15,464 nucleotides of DNA from JBEVOS01 sp964564595 (GCA_964564595.1 CAZMCA010000073.1:1-15464); one strand, 5' to 3'; counted from the stretch's first letter, positions 7,664 to 14,538 are shown. Notes: generated from the letters alone by a model not told the origin. Made by a program: numbers and translations.

Positions 7664-7899
7664 ACGGCGCGGCGCTTCTCGGGATCAACGTCCTGATCTT
7701 CCTCGCGGCGGTGGCGGGCATCATCATCTTTTCGCTCCTCGCGCTCCGGTTCGCCGGAATGGCGATGAACGGGGCGCGTGAGCGCCGCTCGCGGGCAATG
7801 TCGGGCGTGTTCGCCGCGCTGTGCGCGGGCGGGATCGCCGCTTCCGCCGCGGCGGGCTTCCTTGGCATCACGCTGGTGCTGTACACAGCCCAACAATGA
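7660..7899 (+). CDS. Small two-helix membrane protein, unknown function
   Basis: 79 residues. The first hydrophobic helix spans about 5-29 (LLGINVLIFLAAVAGIIIF core) and the second about 48-75, joined by a short basic loop (NGARERRSR, 37-45) that should face the cytoplasm by the positive-inside rule, putting both ends in the periplasm. There is no signal peptide or catalytic motif and I recognise no family. Support for it being real is positional: its ATG overlaps the kinase-like stop codon as ATGA, and its own stop overlaps the Rieske start as ATGA, so it is probably translated by coupling between two solid genes. Codon use matches its neighbours. A much longer reading of the same frame only overlaps the kinase-like gene and is not supported. 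Confidence 0.72.
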   Translation: MNGAALLGINVLIFLAAVAGIIIFSLLALRFAGMAMNGARERRSRAMSGVFAALCAGGIAASAAAGFLGITLVLYTAQQ

Positions 7900-8951
7900 C
7901 CGATCTTCTGCGAGACCTCTGGTATTTCGCGGTCACATCGCGCGAGCTGAAGCCTGGCGCGATGTTCCGCCGTGAAATTCTGGGAGAGCCCGTGCTGCTT
8001 GGGCGCGGCGCGGACGGCAAGGCGTTCGCGCTGCGGGATATCTGCCCGCACCGCGCCGTGCCGCTCTCGGCGGGTCGGCAAGTCGAGCAGGGCGGCGAGG
8101 TCACGGTCGAATGCCCGTATCACGGCTTCCGCTTCGGCGCGGCCGATGGCGTGTGCAAACTGATCCCGTCGCTCGTCGAAGGCCAGCCCTACGAAGCGAA
8201 CCGCATCAAGGTGCGCCATTTCCCGACGCACGAGGAGAACGGAATTGTTCTCCTCTTCATGTCGTCCGATCCGCGCTTTGAAGGCGCGCCGCCAGCGCCG
8301 CCCGCGTTCGGCATCGGCATGGAGAAGCCGAAGTTCATGGTCGACCGCATCTTTGCGGCGACGATGGACAACGCTGTCGTGGGCCTCATGGACCCGGCGC
8401 ATGTGCCCTACGTGCATAACCAATGGTGGTGGCGCCCGCCGAGCACCGGCAAGAAGCTGAAAGAGAAGCGCTTCGAACCGCGCGAGCGCGGCTGGGCGAT
8501 CGCACGCCACAAGCCGGCGTCAAACTCGCTGCTTTACAAGCTCTTGTTTGGCGGCGACGTGACGACCGAGATCGTGTTCATGCTGCCGGGCTTTCGCTGG
8601 GAAGTGGTCGAGAACGCGACGTCCCGCCTCTTCACGCTGACGTGCCTGACGCCCGAAAACGAAAACTCCACGCGCATCACGCAAGTCACATATTGGCAGA
8701 ATTCGCCGCTTCTGGATGTCGTGAAGCCGTTCCTCATTCCCGGCTTCAAGCAATTCCTCGATCAAGACGGCCGCATGGTCGATCTGCAGAACACCGGGCT
8801 CGCCTACCAAAAGACGATGCTCATGATCGATGACATCGACGTGCAGGCGAAGTGGTATCACCGCCTGAAGCGCGAATGGACCAAGTCCCGCGAAGAAACC
8901 CGCGACTTCGCCAACCCTATCGAGCCGACGACGCTGCGCTGGATGAGCTAG
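7896..8951 (+). CDS. Rieske [2Fe-2S] non-haem iron oxygenase, VanA-like subunit
   Basis: 351 residues, the size of single-component-alpha Rieske oxygenases such as vanillate O-demethylase or dicamba monooxygenase. The Rieske ligands are C50 and H52 (CPHR) and C73 and H76 (CPYHGF). The mononuclear iron site is in MDPAHVPYVH, with H169 and H174 and the bridging D166; the third ligand Asp lies in the C-terminal domain but I cannot fix it by eye. Such enzymes hydroxylate or demethylate aromatic or alicyclic compounds using electrons from a reductase, which is not encoded here. The start at 7896 is chosen because it overlaps the previous stop (ATGA) and gives the usual N-terminus LWYFAVTSRELKPG. 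The following WWWRPP run is unusual. The substrate is unknown. Confidence 0.93.
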   Translation: MTDLLRDLWYFAVTSRELKPGAMFRREILGEPVLLGRGADGKAFALRDICPHRAVPLSAGRQVEQGGEVTVECPYHGFRFGAADGVCKLIPSLVEGQPYEANRIKVRHFPTHEENGIVLLFMSSDPRFEGAPPAPPAFGIGMEKPKFMVDRIFAATMDNAVVGLMDPAHVPYVHNQWWWRPPSTGKKLKEKRFEPRERGWAIARHKPASNSLLYKLLFGGDVTTEIVFMLPGFRWEVVENATSRLFTLTCLTPENENSTRITQVTYWQNSPLLDVVKPFLIPGFKQFLDQDGRMVDLQNTGLAYQKTMLMIDDIDVQAKWYHRLKREWTKSREETRDFANPIEPTTLRWMS

Positions 8952-9040
8952 CCCAGGGAGCCAACCTAGCGTCAGCCGCTTGCCTCCGCCTTCCGCGCGC
9001 GTCACCATACTGGAAAGACGAAGAGCGAGGAGCGACGAAG

Positions 9041-10276
9041 ATGGCGATCGATTTTGCAATTCCGGATGAGGCCAAGGCGCTGCGTTTGCGCATCCGTGCG
9101 TGGGTGCACGATGAGTGCATCCCGGCTGAAAAGCGCCTGCTCGCGGGCGAGGATTACAAAACCGTCTTGAACGAGCTGCGCACCAAGGCGCGCGCGCAGG
9201 GGCTCTGGTGCCCCTTCATCCCGAAAGAGCATGGCGGCATGGGTCTTGGCCCGCTCGCCAACGCGCTCGTGCAGATGGAGTTGGGCGAAAGCTATCTCGG
9301 CGCGCTCTCGATGAACACGCAGGGCCCCGACGACGCCACGATGATGACGTTGCTCGAGCACGGCACGGACTATCAGAAAGAGAAGTTCCTGAAGCCGCTG
9401 CTGAACGGCGAAAAACGCATCTGCTACTCGATGACCGAGAAGGCCGCCGGCGCCGACGCGACGGGCATGCAAACGCGCGCCGATAAGAAGGGCAACGACG
9501 CCTACGTGCTGAACGGCGAGAAGTGGTTCTCATCGGCAGCAAGCGTCGCCGACATCGCGCTCGTGATGGCGAAGACCGATCCGGACGCGCCGCGCCACCA
9601 GCAATTCTCGACGTTCCTCGTCGAACTCCCGAACCCCGGCTACAAGATCAAGCGCAACATCCCGACGATGGGGCTTGAAGGCCCGCTCTCGCACATCCTC
9701 GGCGGCGGCCACGCCGAAATCGAGATCACCAATCTCGAAGTGCCGGCCGAAAATTTGCTCGGCGGCGAAGGCCAAGGCTTCAACATGGGCCAGCACCGCC
9801 TCGCTTATGGCCGCCTGCGGCACGGCATGCACAACGTCGCGATGGCGCAGCGCGCGCTCGATATGGCGACTGAGCACGTGACCAACCGCTCGACGTTCGG
9901 CCGCAAGCTCGATGAGCGCCAGGCCGTCCAGTTCATGCTCGCCGAATGCGCCAGCCAGCTCTACATCGCGCGCCTGATGCTGATGCACATCGCGTACAAA
10001 GCCGAAAACAAGATGGACATCCGCCAGGAGAACGGCATCGCAAAGGTCTTCCTCGCGAACATGGTCCACAAGGTGGTCGACACAGCGATCCAGCTGCACG
10101 GCGCGCTCGGCTATTCGCGCGATACCCCGCTCGCGGCTTGGTACACGCACATCCGTTCGCAACGCCTCGTCGATGGGCCTGACGAAGTCCACAAATGGAC
10201 GACGGGCCGGAACGTCATCAAGGCATTCAAGGCCACCGGCACCACGGCCGGCGCCTGCGGCGGCGATCTGCTCTAG
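9041..10276 (+). CDS. Acyl-CoA dehydrogenase, ACAD10/ACAD11-type
   Basis: 411-residue FAD flavoprotein that introduces the alpha,beta double bond into acyl-CoA and passes electrons to electron-transfer flavoprotein. The N-terminal helical domain covers about 1-125, the FAD/substrate beta domain starts near YSMTEKAAGADA (129-140), and the C-terminal helical domain includes the signature QLHGALGYSRDTPL (351-364). At the position of the usual catalytic Glu (YEGT in most family members) this protein has D378 in LVDGPDEVH, as in the ACAD10/11 group. The start ATG at 9041 is preferred over longer frames because GAGGAG (9027-9032) precedes it and the protein then begins with the normal FAIPDE motif. 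It lies 89 bp after the Rieske gene and ends 13 bp before a terminator, so it may close that transcription unit. Confidence 0.94.
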   Translation: MAIDFAIPDEAKALRLRIRAWVHDECIPAEKRLLAGEDYKTVLNELRTKARAQGLWCPFIPKEHGGMGLGPLANALVQMELGESYLGALSMNTQGPDDATMMTLLEHGTDYQKEKFLKPLLNGEKRICYSMTEKAAGADATGMQTRADKKGNDAYVLNGEKWFSSAASVADIALVMAKTDPDAPRHQQFSTFLVELPNPGYKIKRNIPTMGLEGPLSHILGGGHAEIEITNLEVPAENLLGGEGQGFNMGQHRLAYGRLRHGMHNVAMAQRALDMATEHVTNRSTFGRKLDERQAVQFMLAECASQLYIARLMLMHIAYKAENKMDIRQENGIAKVFLANMVHKVVDTAIQLHGALGYSRDTPLAAWYTHIRSQRLVDGPDEVHKWTTGRNVIKAFKATGTTAGACGGDLL

Positions 10277-10289
10277 ACCTGAAATTCTC

Positions 10290-10315
10290 GCGCCCCGCTG
10301 GAAACAGCGGGGCGC
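10290..10315 (+). terminator. Intrinsic terminator after the acyl-CoA dehydrogenase
   Basis: Perfect 11-bp stem (10290-10300 with 10305-10315) closed by a GAAA tetraloop, followed by the moderately T-rich TTCGCTTTAGAT. It starts 13 bp after the acyl-CoA dehydrogenase stop. The short U tract makes it weaker than the thiolase terminator, but the stem is clear and it separates this gene from the M20D amidohydrolase. Confidence 0.75.
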
Positions 10316-10334
10316 TTCGCTTTAGATACGCGCC

Positions 10335-11549
10335 ATGCCCGATACGCTCTCTTCTTCGTCCTGGTTTGCCGCCGCCGAAGCGCTGCAGCCTGAAACCATC
10401 GCGCTGCGGCGCGCCATCCATGAAGAGCCGGAGATCGGGCTAGATACGCCGAAGACGCTGGCGAAAGTGAAAGCTGCGCTTGCCGGGCTGCCGCTGCGCC
10501 TGAAGGAAGGCCGCTGCTGCACCGGCATGGTCGCGATCCTCGAAGGCGCAAAGCCCGGGCGCACGGTGCTGCTCCGGGGCGATATGGATGCGCTGCCGAT
10601 GCCGGAAGATACGGCGCTCGACTTCCGCTCCAAGATCCAAGGCGCGATGCACGCCTGCGGGCATGACGCGCACACGTCTATGCTGGTGAGCGCCGCGAAA
10701 ATCCTCTGCGCGCGCCGCGATCAGATCGCCGGCCGCATCCTCTTCATGTTCCAGCCCGGCGAGGAGGGCTATCACGGCGCCCGCTTTATGCTGGAAGACG
10801 GATTGCTCGACGATCCCGCGCCCGATGCGTGTTTCGCCCTGCACATCACGCCGAACGCGCCCCCCGGAGTCGTGTCCGCCAAGGCCGGCACGATGATGGC
10901 GAGCGCCGATAAGTTTGGGATCACCGTCACCGGCAAAGGCGGCCACGCCTCGATGCCGCACCTCGCGACCGATCCGATGCCGGTCGCCTGCGAGATCGTC
11001 ACGGCGCTCAACGCCTTCGTCACGCGCCGCATCGATGCGTTCGATCCCGCGATCGTCACCGTCGCGCAGATCAATGCGGGCACGACCGATAACGTCATCG
11101 CCGAAAACGTGCGCATCAAAGGCACGATCCGCGCCGTTTCGGAGCAAACGCGCAAAGCTGTCCACGAAGGCATCAAGCGCGTCGCGCAAAACATCGCCCG
11201 CGCGCATTTGTGCGAAGCGGACGTCGAGATCGAACCTGGCTTTCCGGTGACGGTGAACGATGGCCCGGCGGTGACGATGGCCGGCGTCGCGATCCGGAAC
11301 GAACTTGGTCAAGGCGCGTGGCGCCTGCAGAACACGCCGGTCATGGGCGCCGAGGATTTCTCCTACGTGCTGCAACGCTTTCCGGGCGCGATGATGTTCA
11401 TCGGCGTCTGCCCCGAGGGCGAAGACTTCCGCGCCGCGTGCCCGTGCCACTCAAACAAAATGATGCTCAACGAAGCCGCGATGGCGCACGGCGTCGCCGT
11501 GCACTGCGCGATTGCCGAGCACTTCTTGGCGAATGGCCTGCCGGCTTAG
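10335..11549 (+). CDS. M20D family amidohydrolase (hippurate/N-acyl amino acid hydrolase-like)
   Basis: 404 residues, typical for M20D aminoacylases, hippurate hydrolases and IAA-amino acid hydrolases. They remove the acyl group from N-acyl amino acids with a di-metal centre. The ligands are complete: C108, H110 and H113 in HACGHDAHTSM, E143/E144 in FQPGEEG, H170 in FALHITP and H372 in PCHSNKMMLNE. The satellite (lid) domain sits between about 185 and 300 with GKGGHASMPH. There is no signal peptide, so it should be cytoplasmic, in contrast with the anchored M20 enzyme at 5122. It starts only 20 bp after a terminator hairpin; no clear ribosome site is seen before ATG 10335, which is unusual in this window. 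It ends tail-to-tail with the monooxygenase gene, overlapping by 4 bp. Confidence 0.93.
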   Translation: MPDTLSSSSWFAAAEALQPETIALRRAIHEEPEIGLDTPKTLAKVKAALAGLPLRLKEGRCCTGMVAILEGAKPGRTVLLRGDMDALPMPEDTALDFRSKIQGAMHACGHDAHTSMLVSAAKILCARRDQIAGRILFMFQPGEEGYHGARFMLEDGLLDDPAPDACFALHITPNAPPGVVSAKAGTMMASADKFGITVTGKGGHASMPHLATDPMPVACEIVTALNAFVTRRIDAFDPAIVTVAQINAGTTDNVIAENVRIKGTIRAVSEQTRKAVHEGIKRVAQNIARAHLCEADVEIEPGFPVTVNDGPAVTMAGVAIRNELGQGAWRLQNTPVMGAEDFSYVLQRFPGAMMFIGVCPEGEDFRAACPCHSNKMMLNEAAMAHGVAVHCAIAEHFLANGLPA

Positions 11550-13048
11550 CTGTACTTGAACGCCGCGTCGTCCAGGTTGATTGCCGGGAAAATGTTGCGC
11601 TCGTTCCAGTAATCCTGGGTGTGTTGCCATTCGGGCTTGTCGCCGCGCTTGGGCAAAAGGTGCATGCCGCGCATCAGATAACCCGGATTGAAATTCTCCG
11701 GATCGATCCACGGCAGAAGCGGCATGTTGTGGTCTTCCGGCCGCAACGCGACTTCGACCTGCTTAACCTTCTTCTCGTCCATATGCGCTAGGAGGCGCAC
11801 GACGAAATCGGAAATGAGGTCGGCGCGCAGCGTCCAACTCGCACGGAAATAGCCGAACACCCAGATCATGTTCGGCACGCCCGTGAACATCATGCCGCGA
11901 TAGGTGACAGTCTGCGAAAAATCGAGCGGCTTTTCGTCGATCTTGAAGATGATGTCGCCCAGCACATTGAGATTGAAGCCCGTCGCCGTGATGACGACGT
12001 CGGCTTCGATTGCTTCGCCGGATTTTAGCTTTACGCCTTTTTCCGTGAAGCGCTCGATCTCATCGGTCACGACGCTCGCTTTGCCAGAGCGAATGCCCTG
12101 GAAGAGATCGCCATCGGGAATGAAAGCGATGCGCTGGCGCCAAGGGCGGTAGCTTGGCGTGAAATGCGTGCCGATGTCGTATTCGTCGCCTAGGAACATC
12201 TTCACGGCCCCGAGCAATTCGGCGCGCACGGCTTCCGGCTCTTCAAAACACCGCTTCGTAAAATTGGCCTGATCGAGCAGAATCCGGCGGCGCACGATCT
12301 CATGGATCCACGCTTCATCGACTTCCAGTTCGCGCAGTTGCTCGGCCAGGTCGTTGGCGTTGCGCCCAGGGATGAAATAGGTCGGCGAGCGCTGCAGCAA
12401 AGTTACGTGATTGCAGTCGCCCGCGATCGCCGGCACCAGCGTCGCCGCCGTCGCGCCCGATCCGATCACCAGCACGTTTTTGCCCTTGAGGTCGAGGTCG
12501 CTCGGCCATGTCTGCGGGTGAACGATGCGGCCCTTGTAGTCGTTCATACCCGGCCAGTCGGGCGTGTAGCCCTCGCTGTGCCGGTAGTAGCCCTGACACA
12601 TCCAAAGGAAGTTGGCGGCGATCTTGAAGGTCGTTCCGTCGCTGCGCACACCTTCGACGGTCCAGAGTTTATCCCTGGTCGACCAGGACGCACGTTCGAT
12701 GGTGTGGCCATAGCGAATGTGCTTTCCAAGGTCGTTCTCGTCGATGACCTCATTCATGTAGTTCAGAATTTCATCGGCCGTCGCGATCGGCGCGCCGACC
12801 CACGGCTTGAAGCGATAGCCGAATGTGTAGAGGTCACTGTCTGAACGAATGCCCGGATAGGTGTGCGTGACCCACGTGCCGCCAAACGTGTCTTTCGCCT
12901 CAAGCACGACGAAGCTCGTCTGCGGCCGCTGCGTTTGCAGGTGATAGGCGCCTCCGACGCCGGATATCCCAGCGCCGACGATCAGCACGTCGAACGTCTC
13001 TATCTTTCCGGATGCGCTCGGGCGGGTCTGAGCGGCGGCGTCGGTCAT
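11546..13048 (-). CDS. Flavin-containing Baeyer-Villiger-type monooxygenase
   Basis: 500 residues, two-dinucleotide-binding-domain flavoprotein. The FAD site GAGISG is at 25-30 in VLIVGAGISGVGG, and the NADPH Rossmann motif GSGATAA is at 196-202. The Baeyer-Villiger fingerprint FxGxxxHxxxWP is present at 171-182 as YKGRIVHPQTWP, with Tyr instead of the first Phe. The ATGF motif (VVITATGFNLNV) is near 350-361. The FGGTWVTHTYPG region and length resemble the EthA-like group. The reaction is NADPH- and O2-dependent insertion of oxygen next to a ketone, giving an ester or lactone, or S/N-oxidation. The start ATG at 13048 has only a weak GAGAT ribosome site. The stop codon overlaps that of the M20D gene. 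Upstream inverted repeats suggest regulation. Substrate unknown. Confidence 0.92.
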   Translation of the reverse strand: MTDAAAQTRPSASGKIETFDVLIVGAGISGVGGAYHLQTQRPQTSFVVLEAKDTFGGTWVTHTYPGIRSDSDLYTFGYRFKPWVGAPIATADEILNYMNEVIDENDLGKHIRYGHTIERASWSTRDKLWTVEGVRSDGTTFKIAANFLWMCQGYYRHSEGYTPDWPGMNDYKGRIVHPQTWPSDLDLKGKNVLVIGSGATAATLVPAIAGDCNHVTLLQRSPTYFIPGRNANDLAEQLRELEVDEAWIHEIVRRRILLDQANFTKRCFEEPEAVRAELLGAVKMFLGDEYDIGTHFTPSYRPWRQRIAFIPDGDLFQGIRSGKASVVTDEIERFTEKGVKLKSGEAIEADVVITATGFNLNVLGDIIFKIDEKPLDFSQTVTYRGMMFTGVPNMIWVFGYFRASWTLRADLISDFVVRLLAHMDEKKVKQVEVALRPEDHNMPLLPWIDPENFNPGYLMRGMHLLPKRGDKPEWQHTQDYWNERNIFPAINLDDAAFKYS

Positions 13049-13084
13049 GGCGGATCTCTTTGGCGGCGACTTGAGCTAAGCTGG

Positions 13085-13113
13085 CGCCACCGTGGCGTCT
13101 GCGCTTGCGCAAG
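13085..13113. promoter_or_regulatory. Two inverted repeats upstream of the monooxygenase, possible operators
   Basis: CGCCAC-C-GTGGCG (13085-13097) and the perfect palindrome CTTGCGCAAG (13104-13113) lie 37-65 bp upstream of the monooxygenase start, in a 118-bp noncoding gap. They are candidate regulator sites. No regulator gene is adjacent and I could not place a convincing -35/-10 pair. Confidence 0.35.
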
Positions 13114-13136
13114 ATCAAGTGCGCCGCTGCGCCGCG

Positions 13137-13156
13137 TCTCCTTGACGTAAAGGAGA
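13137..13156 (-). terminator. Possible weak terminator after the SRPBCC pair
   Basis: Perfect 7-bp inverted repeat TCTCCTT (13137-13143) and AAGGAGA (13150-13156) with a 6-nt loop, 10 bp after the second SRPBCC stop on the minus strand. No U tract follows, so it may only be a 3'-end stabilising hairpin or chance. Confidence 0.3.
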
Positions 13157-13166
13157 GCGACCCACC

Positions 13167-13628
13167 TTAAGCGCCGAGTTCCTGCGCCAGGCGTTCGTAA
13201 AGGTCGCGCGTGCCTTCTTCGCGACCCGCGAGGTCGGCGGCCGGGCCGAAATACATGCCGTGCTCGGTGAATGTCAGCTTCGTACCTGAGCCCTCGGCCT
13301 CGAACTCTGTCGACGCGATAGAGAGCGAGAGAATGTCGCCCGCCATCGTCATGTCGTAGGCGACCACGATGCGCCGGTTCTCGATGATCTCGTAGTACAC
13401 CGCGTCCATCGTCATCGGCGGGCCGCCTTCGGGCCGGTATCTGCAACTCTCCCGCCCGCGCACACGGAAGTCGAGGTCATAGCTATCGACGATGAAACCG
13501 GAGCCTTCCGCGAACCAGCGCCGCTTCACGCTTTGGTCTGCGTGCGCCGCGAACACTTTCGCGGGCGGATGCTTGTAGGTGCGCGTGATGGTGAAGCTGC
13601 CGTGCAGCATCGTGGGGAGCGCAGTCAT
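13167..13628 (-). CDS. SRPBCC/AHSA1-like domain protein (second tandem copy)
   Basis: 153-residue START-like helix-grip protein of the AHSA1 (activator of Hsp90 ATPase homologue) group. It opens with the usual FTITRTYKHPPAKVFAAHAD strand-helix, then KRRWF (35-39), a hydrophobic central sheet and the strand TKLTFTEHGMYF. Bacterial members generally bind small hydrophobic ligands in a deep cavity; some have unrelated roles, and no enzymatic residue is evident. It is a paralogue of the gene just upstream, with the same order of motifs. The start ATG at 13628 is chosen because GAAGGAA precedes it by about 5 nt and it lies 25 bp after the upstream stop; longer readings into the neighbour are unlikely. 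It is probably co-transcribed with the ArsR gene. Confidence 0.88.
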   Translation of the reverse strand: MTALPTMLHGSFTITRTYKHPPAKVFAAHADQSVKRRWFAEGSGFIVDSYDLDFRVRGRESCRYRPEGGPPMTMDAVYYEIIENRRIVVAYDMTMAGDILSLSIASTEFEAEGSGTKLTFTEHGMYFGPAADLAGREEGTRDLYERLAQELGA

Positions 13629-13653
13629 GTTCGTTCCTTCATCGCTAAGCAGG

Positions 13654-14139
13654 TTACGCGAGCGCGTGCTGATCGAGTTCGGCGCCGAGCTTGTCGAGCA
13701 GCGCGTTCCAGCCGCCAGTGCGCATCTCCGGGCCGTCCGCATTGGCGTAGAACACGCCGCTTTCGGTATACGTCAGCCGCGATCCGCTGCCCGCCGGTGT
13801 GATCTCAACGGTCGCGAGCGAGACCGACATCGTCTCGCCGTTGCACGCCATGCGGTACGAAAACACGATGCGCTCGTTGGTGACGATATCGTGAAACACC
13901 GTAGCGTTCGTGAACGCCGCGCCCCGCACGTGATCCGGCAAGGGCGCATCAAGCGGCGTATGGAACGTCGAGCGCTCCATGCCGTCGACACGAAAATCGA
14001 GCGCGAAATTCGATGCCGGATCGTTGTTCTCTCTGAACCAGCGCTCCTTGATCTTCGGCTCAGCAAACGCCTGAAAGACGCGCGCAGGCGCATGCTTGTA
14101 GGTGCGTTCGATCGTGAAAGAGGCGTGCAGCAGGGTCAT
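13654..14139 (-). CDS. SRPBCC/AHSA1-like domain protein (first tandem copy)
   Basis: 161-residue paralogue of the following gene. The N-terminus FTIERTYKHAPARVFQAFAE and KERWF are shared with it almost residue for residue, and SRLTYTESGVFYAN matches its C-terminal strand. The conserved fold suggests a hydrophobic ligand pocket, but the function cannot be read from sequence. Its ATG overlaps the stop codon of the ArsR gene (ATGA, 14136-14139), so translation is probably coupled. ArsR regulators followed directly by one or two SRPBCC genes are a recurrent bacterial arrangement, in which the regulator likely controls its own operon. Confidence 0.88.
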   Translation of the reverse strand: MTLLHASFTIERTYKHAPARVFQAFAEPKIKERWFRENNDPASNFALDFRVDGMERSTFHTPLDAPLPDHVRGAAFTNATVFHDIVTNERIVFSYRMACNGETMSVSLATVEITPAGSGSRLTYTESGVFYANADGPEMRTGGWNALLDKLGAELDQHALA

Positions 14140-14486
14140 TGGTCTTCGTCCTTGGAATCGTCTGGGTAGAGTTCGTCGAGCACGTCGCCGAGGCGGTCGA
14201 AGCGCTGTTCGATGCGCAGCCGGTGCTTGGTCAGCCAGTCGAACACCGCGTCGAATGCGTTGGGCGCGAGCGAACAGGTGCGCACGCGCCCGACCTTTTG
14301 CGTCGTCACCACGCCGGCCTCTTCGAGCGCCTGCACGTGCTGGACGACCGCCGCGAGCGACATCGGCAGAGGCGCCGCCAGATCGGAAACGCTGGCCGGC
14401 CCAGCCGAGAGCCGCTCGACGATAGCCCGGCGGGCGGGTTCGGCGAGGGCCCGGAAGAGGCCATCGATGGGCTGATACTCAAGCAT
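14136..14486 (-). CDS. ArsR-family winged-helix transcriptional regulator
   Basis: 116 residues. The winged HTH covers about 8-75: FRALAEPARRAIVERLSAG is the usual ArsR first helix, VSDLAAPLPMSLAAVVQHVQALEEAGVV (33-60) is the helix-turn-helix and TTQKVGRVRTCSL is the wing. The cysteine metal-box of metal-sensing ArsR/SmtB proteins is absent, so it should respond to another signal, perhaps through its neighbours. The acidic tail DDSKDEDQ is unusual. The start ATG at 14486 has no ribosome site and lies 5 nt downstream of a predicted -10 element, so the mRNA may be leaderless. A TTG at 14513 would give nine extra residues but lies upstream of that -10. It is the first gene of a three-gene minus-strand operon with the SRPBCC pair. 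Confidence 0.9.
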   Translation of the reverse strand: MLEYQPIDGLFRALAEPARRAIVERLSAGPASVSDLAAPLPMSLAAVVQHVQALEEAGVVTTQKVGRVRTCSLAPNAFDAVFDWLTKHRLRIEQRFDRLGDVLDELYPDDSKDEDQ

Positions 14487-14538
14487 ACGCTTTAGTATGG
14501 CTCGCCTAGCCAATAGTCAAGCCTATGCTTTAGTAATG
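14481..14538 (-). promoter_or_regulatory. ArsR operon promoter with tandem operator-like repeats
   Basis: On the minus strand TTGACT (14515-14520, five of six matches) and TACTAA (14492-14497) are 17 bp apart. Two 20-bp direct repeats, 14481-14500 and 14519-14538, are identical at 16 of 20 positions and share the core GCTTTAGTA, with starts 38 bp apart. The first also contains the inverted repeat CATAC-N6-GTATG (14484-14499), which overlaps the -10 and the start codon. This is the classical layout for autorepression by an ArsR dimer. Confidence 0.65.

Noticed and set aside
8852..9040. Longer N-terminus for the acyl-CoA dehydrogenase
   Set aside because: It would overlap the Rieske gene and adds non-family sequence; ATG 9041 has GAGGAG upstream and begins with the normal family N-terminus.
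13101..13113. Shared 8-mer GCGCTTGC with the thiolase palindrome as evidence of one common regulator
   Set aside because: The 8-mer is too short, similar strings occur inside coding sequence of this GC-rich window, and the palindromes around it have different symmetry.
13629..13742. Longer N-terminus for the second SRPBCC protein
   Set aside because: It would overlap the upstream SRPBCC gene with Arg/Cys-rich sequence; ATG 13628 has GAAGGAA and matches the paralogue's start.
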